Below the pieces are notes generated by a model. The model saw only the letters and a program-made list of their open reading frames with translations, was not told the DNA's origin and made no database searches. DNA of 64,000 nucleotides, from the NCBI RefSeq assembly GCF_003479425.1, contig NZ_QUHC01000002.1, positions 62,001 through 126,000 of the forward strand, written 5' to 3'. The DNA is from Odoribacter sp. AF15-53. GTDB taxonomy: Bacteria; Bacteroidota; Bacteroidia; Bacteroidales; Marinifilaceae. Each line of letters starts with the position of its first letter. The first letter of the stretch is position 1. The position numbers and the translations under genes are program-made. Of the stretch, positions 53,210 through 62,928 are shown one piece after another.

Positions 53210-56200
53210 TTAAAATTGTACAGATATCGAGAACGAATACGTACGAGACAAGGGCAAATAAGTATTCCCGAAAGAAACATTCGCACTACTTGTCGATCCG
53301 TACTTCATAATGGCTCCCGTGGCCTCAGGATCTTGTCCTTTCAACTTCGAATTCTTCCACACGTGCAAATTATTTCCTTGCAACATGAAGCGAATATTTT
53401 GAACACCCAGTTCCTGCAACTTCTTCAAATGCAAATCATAACTCAAGGATATGTTCTGCAACCGCACGAAATCACCTTTCACGGTTCTCAAATCGCTATT
53501 ATTATACATCGTTCCGTTCGAGGGATAAGGATAGAAAACGGCATCATCAAACTCGTTAGCTTCCAATCTCGGCACATCCGTGAAAGCCTCGTCTCCCGGT
53601 TTTCTCCACCTGTATGCCCATTCCTTTGACATATTCTGCGTTGCCTCGGGATAAGCGAATGCCTGACCGTCGGTCATGTTTCTCAGGCGAATCACGTTCC
53701 CGAAGTTACCCACCAGCAACACGGACAAGGTCACCCCTTTATACACGAACGTGTTGGTGAAACCACCTTGCACCAGAGGCATCGTTGTCCCGGAATATAC
53801 CAGTCCCTCTATATTATTCATTCCTTTCAACACCTTCTCTCCTTTCTCATTATAGAACTGGGCCCGTCCTTCCTCGTTCAGCCCGGCATATTGATAAGAC
53901 CACAAACCGTTAATCGGTTTTCCCACGATTGCCGCAGACGCATAATCCGTCCGCTGGGCATTGGTCATCGAACCGTAAGTCGGGGTGGAATACACATCTA
54001 GAATTTCGTTATAATTATAACCGAAATTCAAATTAGATGTCCAACGGAAACCGTGCGTATCAACATTCACCGTGTTCAACGAAAATTCCCAACCGGTATT
54101 TTTCATCGAAGCCCAGTTAACAGAAACGGAGGGGAAACCGGAAACCAATGACACTTGTTTTTTTCCTAACAAATCCACCCCTTTCTTGTAATAATACTCC
54201 AAAGTACCGGCTATCCTACGCTTGAAAAGGCCGAATTCCAACGCCAAATTCGTGGAATAGTTCTTTTCCCATTTCAAATTCGGATTCTTGGGAGCCTCGA
54301 TCACCAGGTAATTTTCTTTCTTTATAGCGTCAATGGTACCAACCTTAGCCACCAAATCAGAATAAGCGTCAGCCACGTTACCCTGACTACCATACGAACC
54401 TTTCAAGGTCAAATAAGTCAACCACTGCAAATCTTTCAGGAAATTTTCCTCTTTCACCTGATAATTAAACCCGACAGACCAAAGCGGTTGGAAAAGATCA
54501 TTCGACTTCACCCCGAAACGATTGGACCCATCCGTACGAGCGTTAAAACTAACCGTGTAACGATTCTTGTAAGTATAACCGGCCACACCAAACCAGGATA
54601 CAGCCGCCGACTCGTTCAGATTTTCTGTCCAGTAAGGAACACCCAATTTTGCCATCAAATCTAATTGCAGGATTTGCTGATGTCCCCGATCATGAGCGTA
54701 ACCATAAATTTGCGTGGTCTCCTCCTCATATTTAGAAGTCCGAATTTCCTGTCCCAACATAATATCAAAACGATGATCCTCGCTTATAACCGGCATGTAA
54801 GAAAGTTGATTACGGAAAGTTATAGAACTATTGTTCGTCCCTTTACCCTGGCGGTATCCCCCGTCATGCCACACCGGTTCGAAAGTGGTATTATCCTGCA
54901 TATCTTTCTGCCGGGCCCGGACAAAATAACTATCCTCCGTAGCCACATCCACATCGGTCGTGTTAGATTTTGAGAAAGAGAATAAGCTGCTGAATGTCAG
55001 ATCAGGCAATATCTTCCATTCGATATCGACCGTACCTTTCAACCCGAAACTCTTTGACTTCCGCCAACTTTGATCCCTGTTTTCCAAGAAGTTAAATTTC
55101 AAATCATTATAGTACATATAATTGAAATTACCGTTCTCATCGTACGCATTATGAGCCCGAGTCGTGTAAATAGCCCACTCGTAAGGATTTTCACGAGAAT
55201 CCGACGCGAAGAAACTTTTATTATTACGCATGTTCACGTCCAACATTCCCCCGACTCTCAAATTATGTCTTAGCTTGGTGAACACCTTGGCCGCCATCGT
55301 GTAAGTCTCCATACCGACATCCTTGGCCGTTGCCTGCTCATCCATGTAACTGCCGGAGAGGTAAAACGTGGTGGTCTCGGACCCACCGGAAATACTGATA
55401 CTATGCCGATGCGTAATTGAATTGCGGAAAAGATACTTGAACCAATCCGTGTTCACCGTTTCCAACTGGTTGACCTTTTGCTGAAACTCCTCCCAAGTCA
55501 TTTTATGATCGTGCACGTCGATAAAATAACGTTCGAAATCGGAAACCGTACCATATTGTCCGGCACTATTGGAAGAAGCCTGCAACAAACCTTTCTCCAA
55601 CATTTCCATATTCACGTCGATACGATCCTTGGAATTCATCATATAGGCATCTTTCAACTTCGGACGCATCCCGACAGTTATACTCCCGTTATAAGTCACC
55701 CGGGTTTTACCGGCTGTACCCTTTTTAGAAGTAATCACAATAACACCATTGGCCGCACGAGTTCCATAGATAGCCGTTGCCGCCGCATCCTTCAACACGT
55801 TGATTGACTCAATGTCATCCACGTTCACGCCACCGATACCGGAAGCGATCAGATTCCGATTATTCAGAAGATCATCCACGTTAGCATCCACCGGATCCTC
55901 CAGGATAATTCCGTCTACCACCCACAACGGCTGAACATTACCACTAATGGTTGACGTTCCCCGGATACGAATTTGCGGAACCGCTCCCGGCGCACCCGAA
56001 GTACTCACTATCGTCATACCCGGGACTTGTCCCTGCAATAATTTATCAATACTCGGTTGATTTACCATCCGTAACCGATCCATATCCACCGTGGTAATCG
56101 AAGATGTCAATTTACGACGTTCTATCTTCTGGTAACCCGTAACGACCACCTCTTCCATTTCGCTCACGTCATCCAGCAGAACGACATTAATCACCTTTTG

Positions 56201-56782
56201 CCCCGTGTAAGTCACCGTCCTCGTTTTCATCCCGACAAACGAGAATTCCAACACGAGAGATTGCTGATCGGGAATCGTCAACTTGTAAGTACCGTTGATA
56301 TCCGTGGCCGTACCCAGACTTGTACCCTTCACGAGAACCGTTACCCCCGGAAGCGGAACACTATCTTTGTCAACGACTCTACCGGAGATATCCACCGATT
56401 TAACATTCACTTGTCCCGCGGGTTTAGAAGAAACCACGATCACGTTATCCACCAATTCAAACCCGTAATCCTGTCCGAACACCAATCGCACGAAATCGGC
56501 AACCGTGGCATTCACGAGATCAACTGAAACTTTTTTATTCACGTCAATCTCCTGTTTGTTAAAAAAGAAATCCTGTTTTAATTGCTTTTCCGCGTTCCGG
56601 ACGGCCTCCTCTAAAGTCACATCTTTCAACTTCAGATTAATAACTGCATTTTGACTGGAAGCCGTTGCCGACACGTGGGTTAACCCTACCAGCATCAAGA
56701 ATATCATGATTCTCAATCCTTGGAATAAGTTAAAAAATCCCTTGTATGTACCGGAATGGCACAAACTAAACTTTTTTTTCAT
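53210..56782 (-). CDS. SusC/RagA TonB-dependent transporter with STN domain (locus 3)
   Basis: 1190 residues. Signal segment LRIMIFLMLVGLTHVSATAS, STN domain (about 48-115: LEEAVRNAEKQLKQDFFFNK), regulatory beta domain (DISGRVVDKDSVPLPGVTV), box region EEVVVTGYQ, plug with INVLKDAAATAIYGTRAANG and ending in a barrel with YSFSISVQF. TIVSTSGAPGAVPQIRIRG marks the plug start. This is the most canonical SusC of the window. It sits between FecR and SusD. The STN domain implies signalling through FecR at 56.9-58.0 kb. Confidence 0.95.
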   Translation of the reverse strand: MKKKFSLCHSGTYKGFFNLFQGLRIMIFLMLVGLTHVSATASSQNAVINLKLKDVTLEEAVRNAEKQLKQDFFFNKQEIDVNKKVSVDLVNATVADFVRLVFGQDYGFELVDNVIVVSSKPAGQVNVKSVDISGRVVDKDSVPLPGVTVLVKGTSLGTATDINGTYKLTIPDQQSLVLEFSFVGMKTRTVTYTGQKVINVVLLDDVSEMEEVVVTGYQKIERRKLTSSITTVDMDRLRMVNQPSIDKLLQGQVPGMTIVSTSGAPGAVPQIRIRGTSTISGNVQPLWVVDGIILEDPVDANVDDLLNNRNLIASGIGGVNVDDIESINVLKDAAATAIYGTRAANGVIVITSKKGTAGKTRVTYNGSITVGMRPKLKDAYMMNSKDRIDVNMEMLEKGLLQASSNSAGQYGTVSDFERYFIDVHDHKMTWEEFQQKVNQLETVNTDWFKYLFRNSITHRHSISISGGSETTTFYLSGSYMDEQATAKDVGMETYTMAAKVFTKLRHNLRVGGMLDVNMRNNKSFFASDSRENPYEWAIYTTRAHNAYDENGNFNYMYYNDLKFNFLENRDQSWRKSKSFGLKGTVDIEWKILPDLTFSSLFSFSKSNTTDVDVATEDSYFVRARQKDMQDNTTFEPVWHDGGYRQGKGTNNSSITFRNQLSYMPVISEDHRFDIMLGQEIRTSKYEEETTQIYGYAHDRGHQQILQLDLMAKLGVPYWTENLNESAAVSWFGVAGYTYKNRYTVSFNARTDGSNRFGVKSNDLFQPLWSVGFNYQVKEENFLKDLQWLTYLTLKGSYGSQGNVADAYSDLVAKVGTIDAIKKENYLVIEAPKNPNLKWEKNYSTNLALEFGLFKRRIAGTLEYYYKKGVDLLGKKQVSLVSGFPSVSVNWASMKNTGWEFSLNTVNVDTHGFRWTSNLNFGYNYNEILDVYSTPTYGSMTNAQRTDYASAAIVGKPINGLWSYQYAGLNEEGRAQFYNEKGEKVLKGMNNIEGLVYSGTTMPLVQGGFTNTFVYKGVTLSVLLVGNFGNVIRLRNMTDGQAFAYPEATQNMSKEWAYRWRKPGDEAFTDVPRLEANEFDDAVFYPYPSNGTMYNNSDLRTVKGDFVRLQNISLSYDLHLKKLQELGVQNIRFMLQGNNLHVWKNSKLKGQDPEATGAIMKYGSTSSANVSFGNTYLPLSRTYSFSISVQF

Positions 56783-56832
56783 AACTTTGAATTACAAATT
56801 AATATTGAGGTTCTCTCTCGGAGAATCTTGAC

Positions 56833-56855
56833 GGGGATTGTTGACGGCAATCCTC
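56833..56855 (-). promoter_or_regulatory. Hairpin after fecR stop, before susC (locus 3)
   Basis: On the minus strand GAGGATTG (56855-56848) pairs with CAATCCCC (56840-56833), with one weak position, around a 7-nt loop. It lies 10 nt after the fecR stop. On the plus strand the same structure is followed by T6. Confidence 0.45.
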
Positions 56856-56865
56856 GTTTTTTCTC

Positions 56866-58041
56866 CTATTTGATTTTTGTTGCTACTTTTATGGTCCGCC
56901 CCTGTACATTGAAAATAACATTACTTGTTTTCTCCACGATGGACAACACGTCCATCAAATTCATGTCTCGATTGATTGCCCCCCGGAATTCATATCGCTT
57001 CACGTCCGGCACCACGTATTCCACGTCAATATCGTACCAACGTTTCAACTGGCTCATCAAATCCTCCAGCGTGGTGGAAGCAAACACGAACCGTCCTTGC
57101 CGCCAAGCGACATATTGTTCTACATCCACTTCTTTCAATTCCGTTTTTCCCGATGCCAAATTCAAAATGCTTTGCATTCCCGGTTTCAACGTCACTTGTT
57201 GCTGATCTTTTTCCGCCGTAAAACAGACACGCCCCTCGACCAGCGTCGTATATATATAATTCTCATCCCCGTACGCCTTGATGTTGAAAGAAGTTCCCAA
57301 CACGGCAACATTCGATTCATTCAGATGAACCACGAAACGCCTTGCCGTATCCCGCTTCACGTCGAAATAAGCCTCTCCTTTCAGGTACACGTCCCGTTGC
57401 TCCCCGATAAATTGCACGGGGAAATGCAATTCGGACTCGGCATTCAGCCATACCCGGGTCCCGTCACTCAACTCCAATTGATAAAAACCACCCGTGGGTA
57501 CTTTCAACGTGTTATACAAAACCTCGGTGTCATTCACTTGTTGCGCTTTCGCCTGTAAATAAGTCAATCCCTGCAAAGAATCATCCTTGATCCCCGACAC
57601 GCTCAAATCCTCGATCATCTTGCCGGAACCGTCAAGTAACACCCGTTCCCCGTTGGCCAAGATCAACTCCACGTCGGCTTTTTCAGATTTCATGATTTCT
57701 GCCTGTTGCGGCAACTTTCTTTCAACTGCCAAATAAGAGTCATCCAATAAATACCACACGCTAAACACCACGCACAAAGCGATAGAAGCGGCCACCGACC
57801 AACGAATCACCAATTGACGTCTAGTCCGGACATCGACAGCCTTTCGCAAACGAGCATATTCCGCAGCCTTTACCGCCTCGAAATTCAAGTCCGAATATTC
57901 TCCCCGAATAGCCCCGAATTCTTTCAACAATTCCACGTGTTCCGGATCACTCATCCACATCTTCACCGCCTCGTCGGATAAATTCTCCCGACGTGTAAGT
58001 ATCTGACTTGCAAATTCTATATCTTCCTCGTTATACTTCAT
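56866..58041 (-). CDS. FecR-like anti-sigma factor (locus 3)
   Basis: 391 residues. The cytoplasmic anti-sigma part (about 1-78: FASQILTRRENLSDEAVKMW) is followed by one membrane helix at about 80-98 (RWSVAASIALCVVFSVWYLL). The FecR domain (about 170-275) has VPTGGFYQLELSDGTRVWL, GEAYFDVKRDTARRFVVHL and VLGTSFNIKAYGD, and a DUF4974 dock ends it (about 310-390: LEDLMSQLKRWYDIDVEYV). It regulates the sigma factor 237 bp upstream. The gap to sigma is longer than usual and shows no convincing gene. Confidence 0.93.
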   Translation of the reverse strand: MKYNEEDIEFASQILTRRENLSDEAVKMWMSDPEHVELLKEFGAIRGEYSDLNFEAVKAAEYARLRKAVDVRTRRQLVIRWSVAASIALCVVFSVWYLLDDSYLAVERKLPQQAEIMKSEKADVELILANGERVLLDGSGKMIEDLSVSGIKDDSLQGLTYLQAKAQQVNDTEVLYNTLKVPTGGFYQLELSDGTRVWLNAESELHFPVQFIGEQRDVYLKGEAYFDVKRDTARRFVVHLNESNVAVLGTSFNIKAYGDENYIYTTLVEGRVCFTAEKDQQQVTLKPGMQSILNLASGKTELKEVDVEQYVAWRQGRFVFASTTLEDLMSQLKRWYDIDVEYVVPDVKRYEFRGAINRDMNLMDVLSIVEKTSNVIFNVQGRTIKVATKIK

Positions 58042-58278
58042 TTCTTTTATTTTACACAGCTAATACACGTACCCCCATAAAATGGGTGACGAGAGAAATA
58101 AAGTTTTTTTGAAAAAAATCGAATCTATTTTCCCCGGTTATTAAAAAACTATTACACCGAGGTCGCACTAGGTTTTCTACGCTCGTTTTACGCACATACC
58201 ACAGGCATTCTACCGGAAATTCAGAAGAAAGCATGTTCGAGGGCAGATCAAACACACCTCCAATACACGACTAAAGAC

Positions 58279-58809
58279 TTACCGATATAGTATAAATAGC
58301 ATCACCAGATCATCCTGCAATTCTTCTCTCAAGAATTTTAACGCCCGCGTGATATGAGTCTTTACCGTATTCAACGTGATATTCAATTCTTCCGCCACTT
58401 CCTTGTATTTTTTCCCTTCCACCACACATTTCACCAACACTTCCCGCTGTTTGTCCGACAGTAAGGCCAACTTTTCCTCCAAACGCGCCAAACGATTCTC
58501 GTAATCATTCAAATCCTCGTTTGCCGCCTCCAATAATTCACTCACGACTTGCTCGTTGCCCACCACGACACGTAAGTGCCGCAGGTAATTCAACGCACAA
58601 TTCTGAGCTAAAGTAAACAAGTAAGATTTCACAGGATAGACAGGATTCAGGCACTTCCGGTTCGTCCATAAAGTCAGAAAAGCGTCATGCACGATATCCT
58701 TGGCAACCTCCTCATCCCGTACGTAATTATAGACGAATCCCATGAGTTTCGTGAAATGCAGCTCGAACAACTCCTCAAAAGTCTTATTATCCAAAAGTTC
58801 CTTTGCCAT
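58279..58809 (-). CDS. ECF RNA polymerase sigma-70 factor (locus 3)
   Basis: 176 residues. Region 2 has FELHFTKLMGFVYNYVRDEE and VAKDIVHDAFLTLW (about 35-48). Region 4 has LLSDKQREVLVKCVVEGKKY and the helix-turn-helix EVAEELNITLNTVKTHITRA (about 138-157). FecR-linked type and the presumed activator of the susC/susD operon at 56.8-49.6 kb. A -7 box lies at 58849-58856. Confidence 0.93.
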   Translation of the reverse strand: MAKELLDNKTFEELFELHFTKLMGFVYNYVRDEEVAKDIVHDAFLTLWTNRKCLNPVYPVKSYLFTLAQNCALNYLRHLRVVVGNEQVVSELLEAANEDLNDYENRLARLEEKLALLSDKQREVLVKCVVEGKKYKEVAEELNITLNTVKTHITRALKFLREELQDDLVMLFILYR

Positions 58810-58848
58810 ATAACATTCGTAATTAATACGCCCGTGACTTCACCTTGA

Positions 58849-58856
58849 CAAAGTTA
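58849..58856 (-). promoter_or_regulatory. -7 box of the locus-3 sigma gene (TAACTTTG)
   Basis: TAACTTTG on the minus strand matches TAnnTTTG, 39 nt upstream of the sigma ATG. The position 19-20 nt further up reads TTT, not TTG, so the match is partial. Confidence 0.4.
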
Positions 58857-58909
58857 AATAATTTATTAAACTAAAAAAATACCTTCTATAGATAATGATT
58901 TACGAAAAA

Positions 58910-58941
58910 AGAGGAAGTACCGTATTTCGAGTACTTCCTCT
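58910..58941 (-). terminator. Terminator of locus 4
   Basis: AGAGGAAGTAC (58910-58920) pairs perfectly with GTACTTCCTCT (58931-58941) across 10 nt. The minus strand continues TTTTTT. It lies 120 bp after the PKD-like lipoprotein stop and before the locus-3 sigma promoter. Confidence 0.78.
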
Positions 58942-59060
58942 CTATTAAACATCAAAATAATAACTCAATCATTTCCCAAATCTCCCTCACATTCTCTCCA
59001 GACAACCGATTGACACAACCACCCGTTCAAAATTATACTTCGCTTCATTCGTGTAATCTA

Positions 59061-60692
59061 TTATAAAAACACGAAATCCGTAATTTTTCCGAATTCATAA
59101 TATACCTGTTTAGCCGAAAAATGTTCACTACTCTCTCCCAGAGAACCCGTTGCAGCTAAATTCAATATTACAAAATCACTCGTACCATCTTCCATCTCAA
59201 AAGCCACTCCCAAACTACGAGCCAGATCAAATTCATAATTTTTATATCCATCTTTCTCGCTACGGGTACGAGCGAATCTCATCCGAACCACTTTACCCCC
59301 CTCATGCGTGTAAATTGGCGTGGCCTTACCTCCTTGTTGCACAAAATCCAAACGATATATCGTATTGCCTGCCGAGTAAAAAATAATACCACTATAAGCT
59401 GCAGAAGAAGCGAAACAACTACCTTCATTCAAACCTTTCGGCATCGGCAAGCGATAATAATTACTAAAACTCGGATTTCCAGAACCATAAGACATCCCCA
59501 TGACATTAAATTCATAAATAAAACAACTATCCTGTCCTTTCGTTGCCACAGCATAAGCATAAGAATAAGACGCATTACTTTGGTTATAATTATACCCAGC
59601 ACCAACATATACCACCTCCTGATCCGGAGAAATATTACGAGGGTCGGCATCTTTAGAGTCACTCGTGGTCCTGGGCAATGCAGCTAACTCAACCTTATTT
59701 TCTTTGGTCGGATCAAAAAAATTAGGATCCGGGTACCCGGAATTATTCATGTGCCACATGCTACCGAAACGACGCCCCTTTTTATCATACACTAAAGACA
59801 CGTCCGCTATTTTAGCCGCATGCGAGATATAAAAATCACCACTAAAATTATCTTTATTCCGTGCCGGTTCATACAATTTCATGGCTGCGGATGTTTGATA
59901 AAACCTTCCGTTTGTAAGCATGATTCCCCCACGGTACCCCTCACCATCAATCATTTCTACTTTATCAAAAGCAAAATTCACGGCATCTGCCGAATATACC
60001 ATCCTTGACAAACTATCCATGTGTTCAAATTGTTTCCATTGGCAATATACCCCCGCTTCCTCCGGAATATCTGTCATTACCGAAAACATTTGAACGCTAG
60101 AGGAACCATAATACGTGCTACTCAATGAAACACGCCCCAAACACAATGGATTTCCCCGGAAAAGTTTACCCGTTGCTTTATAATAAGCATCTTTGGTTTC
60201 CACAACATTTTCGCCGATGTATTCTATCGTACCCAATTCAGTCCGTCCATCTTTAGCATGCAATAATATCCAAGCACCATCAAACGGTTTTACCAGTTTC
60301 ATCATCGTGTTCACCGGATATTCCAAACCGGTCAACTTATCATACACGTTTAAACGAAAATAGTGTTCGTACTTCAATTTCGCATCCTCCGGATCAACGT
60401 GAAATTTCAACGCTTCCGTTCGACAAACCGTATCACAATCTTTTATCGTGTAGAAATTGGTATTTGTCGTGGAATGCAACCACATAAATTCCAAATTATC
60501 TTTATTCTCCTGCAAGGATTGCGACAATCTAGGCTGAATCGTCACGATAGTATCACTCGCAATTCGAACAGAATATATTTCGTCCAACCCGACTTCCAGC
60601 ACGTTGATATCCGCATAATCATAATTTCCTTTATCATCATAACAAGCCGTGAAAAGCAAGCCTATCAATATATAATAAATAACCAGTTTCAT
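59061..60692 (-). CDS. PKD-like family lipoprotein (locus 4)
   Basis: 543 residues, lipobox IGLLFTACYDDKGNYDYAD, the clearest form of the family hallmark. A PKD/Ig region at about 45-130 (LEFMWLHSTTNTNFYTI) is followed by a beta-rich domain with KPFDGAWILLHAKDGRTEL, FAFDKVEMIDGEGYRGGIML and a Tyr/Ser-rich section near 365-400. It is the last gene of locus 4, 24 bp after DUF4843. It is expected to be a surface ligand-binding partner of SusC and SusD. Confidence 0.82.
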   Translation of the reverse strand: MKLVIYYILIGLLFTACYDDKGNYDYADINVLEVGLDEIYSVRIASDTIVTIQPRLSQSLQENKDNLEFMWLHSTTNTNFYTIKDCDTVCRTEALKFHVDPEDAKLKYEHYFRLNVYDKLTGLEYPVNTMMKLVKPFDGAWILLHAKDGRTELGTIEYIGENVVETKDAYYKATGKLFRGNPLCLGRVSLSSTYYGSSSVQMFSVMTDIPEEAGVYCQWKQFEHMDSLSRMVYSADAVNFAFDKVEMIDGEGYRGGIMLTNGRFYQTSAAMKLYEPARNKDNFSGDFYISHAAKIADVSLVYDKKGRRFGSMWHMNNSGYPDPNFFDPTKENKVELAALPRTTSDSKDADPRNISPDQEVVYVGAGYNYNQSNASYSYAYAVATKGQDSCFIYEFNVMGMSYGSGNPSFSNYYRLPMPKGLNEGSCFASSAAYSGIIFYSAGNTIYRLDFVQQGGKATPIYTHEGGKVVRMRFARTRSEKDGYKNYEFDLARSLGVAFEMEDGTSDFVILNLAATGSLGESSEHFSAKQVYYEFGKITDFVFL

Positions 60693-60716
60693 ACTCTTTC
60701 CATTTTTATGTACAAC

Positions 60717-61511
60717 CTAATTCTGATTGGGGAATTCGATCCATTCCCCTGTATTCTCATCTATAAACTTCGGTTTCGAGGCATCTTGCTCACAAACCTT
60801 TTTATAAGCCTCCAAATCAGTGTATAACATATTATAGTACAAGGCTAACATATACCCGTTACGATACCATGCAGCAAAAGAGGTTCCGCCATATTGCTTC
60901 CCGTATTGCGTGATCACGTATCTGGCTTTTGCCTCACTATACTCACCAAAATATTTTTTATAAGTATTCCAATCCCGATCGTCCACACCCCATAACTCTT
61001 TACTCACACAATCTGAAATAATCAACTGAACCACCTGACGTTCTTCCGAACCTTCCTCGAAAGCAGAATTCTCATAATTGAACAACAATTCGGCATTATA
61101 TTCAACACCCCGGTTAGCGGGACGTTCGATAACAATCCGAAATACCGCAGCAGTGGTGTCAGCTCCCACATAATATTCATCGGGAAATATCACATTGAGA
61201 ATATTCTCACCCGACGATTTTGCCATTAATGTAACCTTACGTGGCTGACTGACAACATCCCCCATTATTTTCACTCCCACTTGCAGTGTATCATATAATA
61301 AATTCTCCCCGATGGCATTAATACCGAAATTAAACGTGTACTTTAACGTCGCATCATCCGACCACAGGGGACTACTGGACGTTCCAGGACTCGCCCAATT
61401 TATATCGCCCATAAAATTGATCCTCGCACCTTTCCCGTACTGTATCATCTCGTATTCCTCGCAAGCCGCAAAGCATAGGGCCACGATCATCATATATAAT
61501 ATCTTCTTCAT
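60717..61511 (-). CDS. DUF4843 lipoprotein (locus 4)
   Basis: 264 residues, lipobox VALCFAACEEYEM. DUF4843 traits: GARINFMGDINWASPGTSS near the N-terminus, YDTLQVGVKIMGDVVSQPR, DEYYVGADTTAAVFRIVIER and a C-terminal YKKYFGEYSEAKARYVITQ-like segment followed by LEAYKKVCEQDASKPKFID. The order and spacing match the locus-1 copy. It starts 11 bp after the SusD stop. Role inferred from context only. Confidence 0.8.
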   Translation of the reverse strand: MKKILYMMIVALCFAACEEYEMIQYGKGARINFMGDINWASPGTSSSPLWSDDATLKYTFNFGINAIGENLLYDTLQVGVKIMGDVVSQPRKVTLMAKSSGENILNVIFPDEYYVGADTTAAVFRIVIERPANRGVEYNAELLFNYENSAFEEGSEERQVVQLIISDCVSKELWGVDDRDWNTYKKYFGEYSEAKARYVITQYGKQYGGTSFAAWYRNGYMLALYYNMLYTDLEAYKKVCEQDASKPKFIDENTGEWIEFPNQN

Positions 61512-61522
61512 ACAACTACAAA

Positions 61523-62917
61523 TTAATTCGTATAACCAAACAATATTTCGTTTTCAGGCCAACAGAACATATAATTATTCTCCGACATGTTTTGCAAAGG
61601 ACAATTCACAAAAGTCGAGCGTCCCAGACGTTTATAATAAAAAAATACCTGACCTTCTCCATAAAATTCTTTCCTATATTCTTCTTCTATTTCGGATTGC
61701 ACGTTCTGCGAAGTACAATTCACCGGATCAATACCCCGCATTTCCCTCACACTGTTTAAATATCCGGAAGCCTCTTCCGGTGTTCCGGCACACTCGGCCA
61801 AAATGTAATACATCTCCGACAGACGGATCAGAACAACTGTATTTTGCAAAGAGGGCCACACGTTTTCCTGTTTATATTTCAACATTCTTTTTCCCGAAGT
61901 AGCATTCTCAAAACTAACTCCTTCACGTACCCGAAAGTCATTCGTACCATCATTAGCGACATCAAATATCTCATTAAAAACATCGTTGTCAATAGTGTAG
62001 GTAGTTACAGTCATCATATTATCTACCACCTGATCAAATTTATCAATATAGACAGAGAAAATAATTTCTTTGGAACGTTGAATATCGTTTGCATTACCAG
62101 ACAACTCGAACTGTTTACTATCAATAACCTCCCTAGCGTACTTGGCAGCCTCCGTGTAATTCCCCGCATACAAATGTACACGGGCTAACATAGCTTTAAC
62201 CGCATACAGATTCATACGTTTATGACGATAAACAAGGAATCGATCGCCTTCCATCTTATTCTCTTCAACTGTACTAATCGGGAAATCAAACCTCAACGGA
62301 TCCGTACCCGTCAGTAAAGTTTCGGCCTTCTTCAAATCCGCAATAATACTATCAATCACCACATTCGAGGGTTGCATTGCTTTGGCATCCTTATTAAACT
62401 CCGTACGATAAGCTATTCGTTTGGCTGTTGGTTTATCTTTATAGATCGGTCCATACATACGCAACAAATCAAAATGAAGAAATGCACGTAAACCCAAGGC
62501 CTCACCCTTGATTATCTCGTAATAAGATGCTGTAGTAAACACCCGCTTGTTCTTATCACAATAATACAACATATTGTTCAAGTTAGCAATAATATTGTAC
62601 ATACTACTCCATATACTTCTACTATAAGATTCTGCAGTAGACGAAGGATCGGGGGCAAACGTGTAATAATCTTTCTGCTCCGTCTTTTGAGTGTAACGTC
62701 CTCCCAGTATATCCATGAAACCAAAAGTCAAATTCCTTGCATACAAATCAGTGGAGGCCATTTTTATATAAGCACCAGTCAACGCCTCTTTAAATCCCAA
62801 TTCCCGGCCAAACACTTCCTCTTCCTTCACTGTCGTCTTAGGTTCAACATTCAACCAATCCGAACAGGCTGAAAAAAGCAATAAGCTAAAACAAATACAA
62901 ACAATATTTTTTTTCAT
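61523..62917 (-). CDS. SusD/RagB-like nutrient-binding lipoprotein (locus 4)
   Basis: 464 residues, lipobox SLLLFSACSDWLNVEPKTT. GFKEALTGAYIKMASTDLYA and ARNLTFGFMDILGGRYTQ mirror the locus-1 SusD. Helical repeats include LRAFLHFDLLRMYGPIY and AMLARVHLYAGNYTEAA. The end has VLIRLSEMYYILAECAGTPE and FYGEGQVFFYYKRLGR. It binds the substrate over the SusC at 62.9 kb and beyond. About 40 residues shorter than the locus-1 protein. Confidence 0.92.
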   Translation of the reverse strand: MKKNIVCICFSLLLFSACSDWLNVEPKTTVKEEEVFGRELGFKEALTGAYIKMASTDLYARNLTFGFMDILGGRYTQKTEQKDYYTFAPDPSSTAESYSRSIWSSMYNIIANLNNMLYYCDKNKRVFTTASYYEIIKGEALGLRAFLHFDLLRMYGPIYKDKPTAKRIAYRTEFNKDAKAMQPSNVVIDSIIADLKKAETLLTGTDPLRFDFPISTVEENKMEGDRFLVYRHKRMNLYAVKAMLARVHLYAGNYTEAAKYAREVIDSKQFELSGNANDIQRSKEIIFSVYIDKFDQVVDNMMTVTTYTIDNDVFNEIFDVANDGTNDFRVREGVSFENATSGKRMLKYKQENVWPSLQNTVVLIRLSEMYYILAECAGTPEEASGYLNSVREMRGIDPVNCTSQNVQSEIEEEYRKEFYGEGQVFFYYKRLGRSTFVNCPLQNMSENNYMFCWPENEILFGYTN

Positions 62918-62928
62918 ATCCTACGAGT

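Noticed and set aside
58052..58255. 67-codon minus-strand ORF between sigma and fecR of locus 3
   Set aside because: No family resemblance, mixed hydropathy without a signal, and it only fills an intergenic gap.
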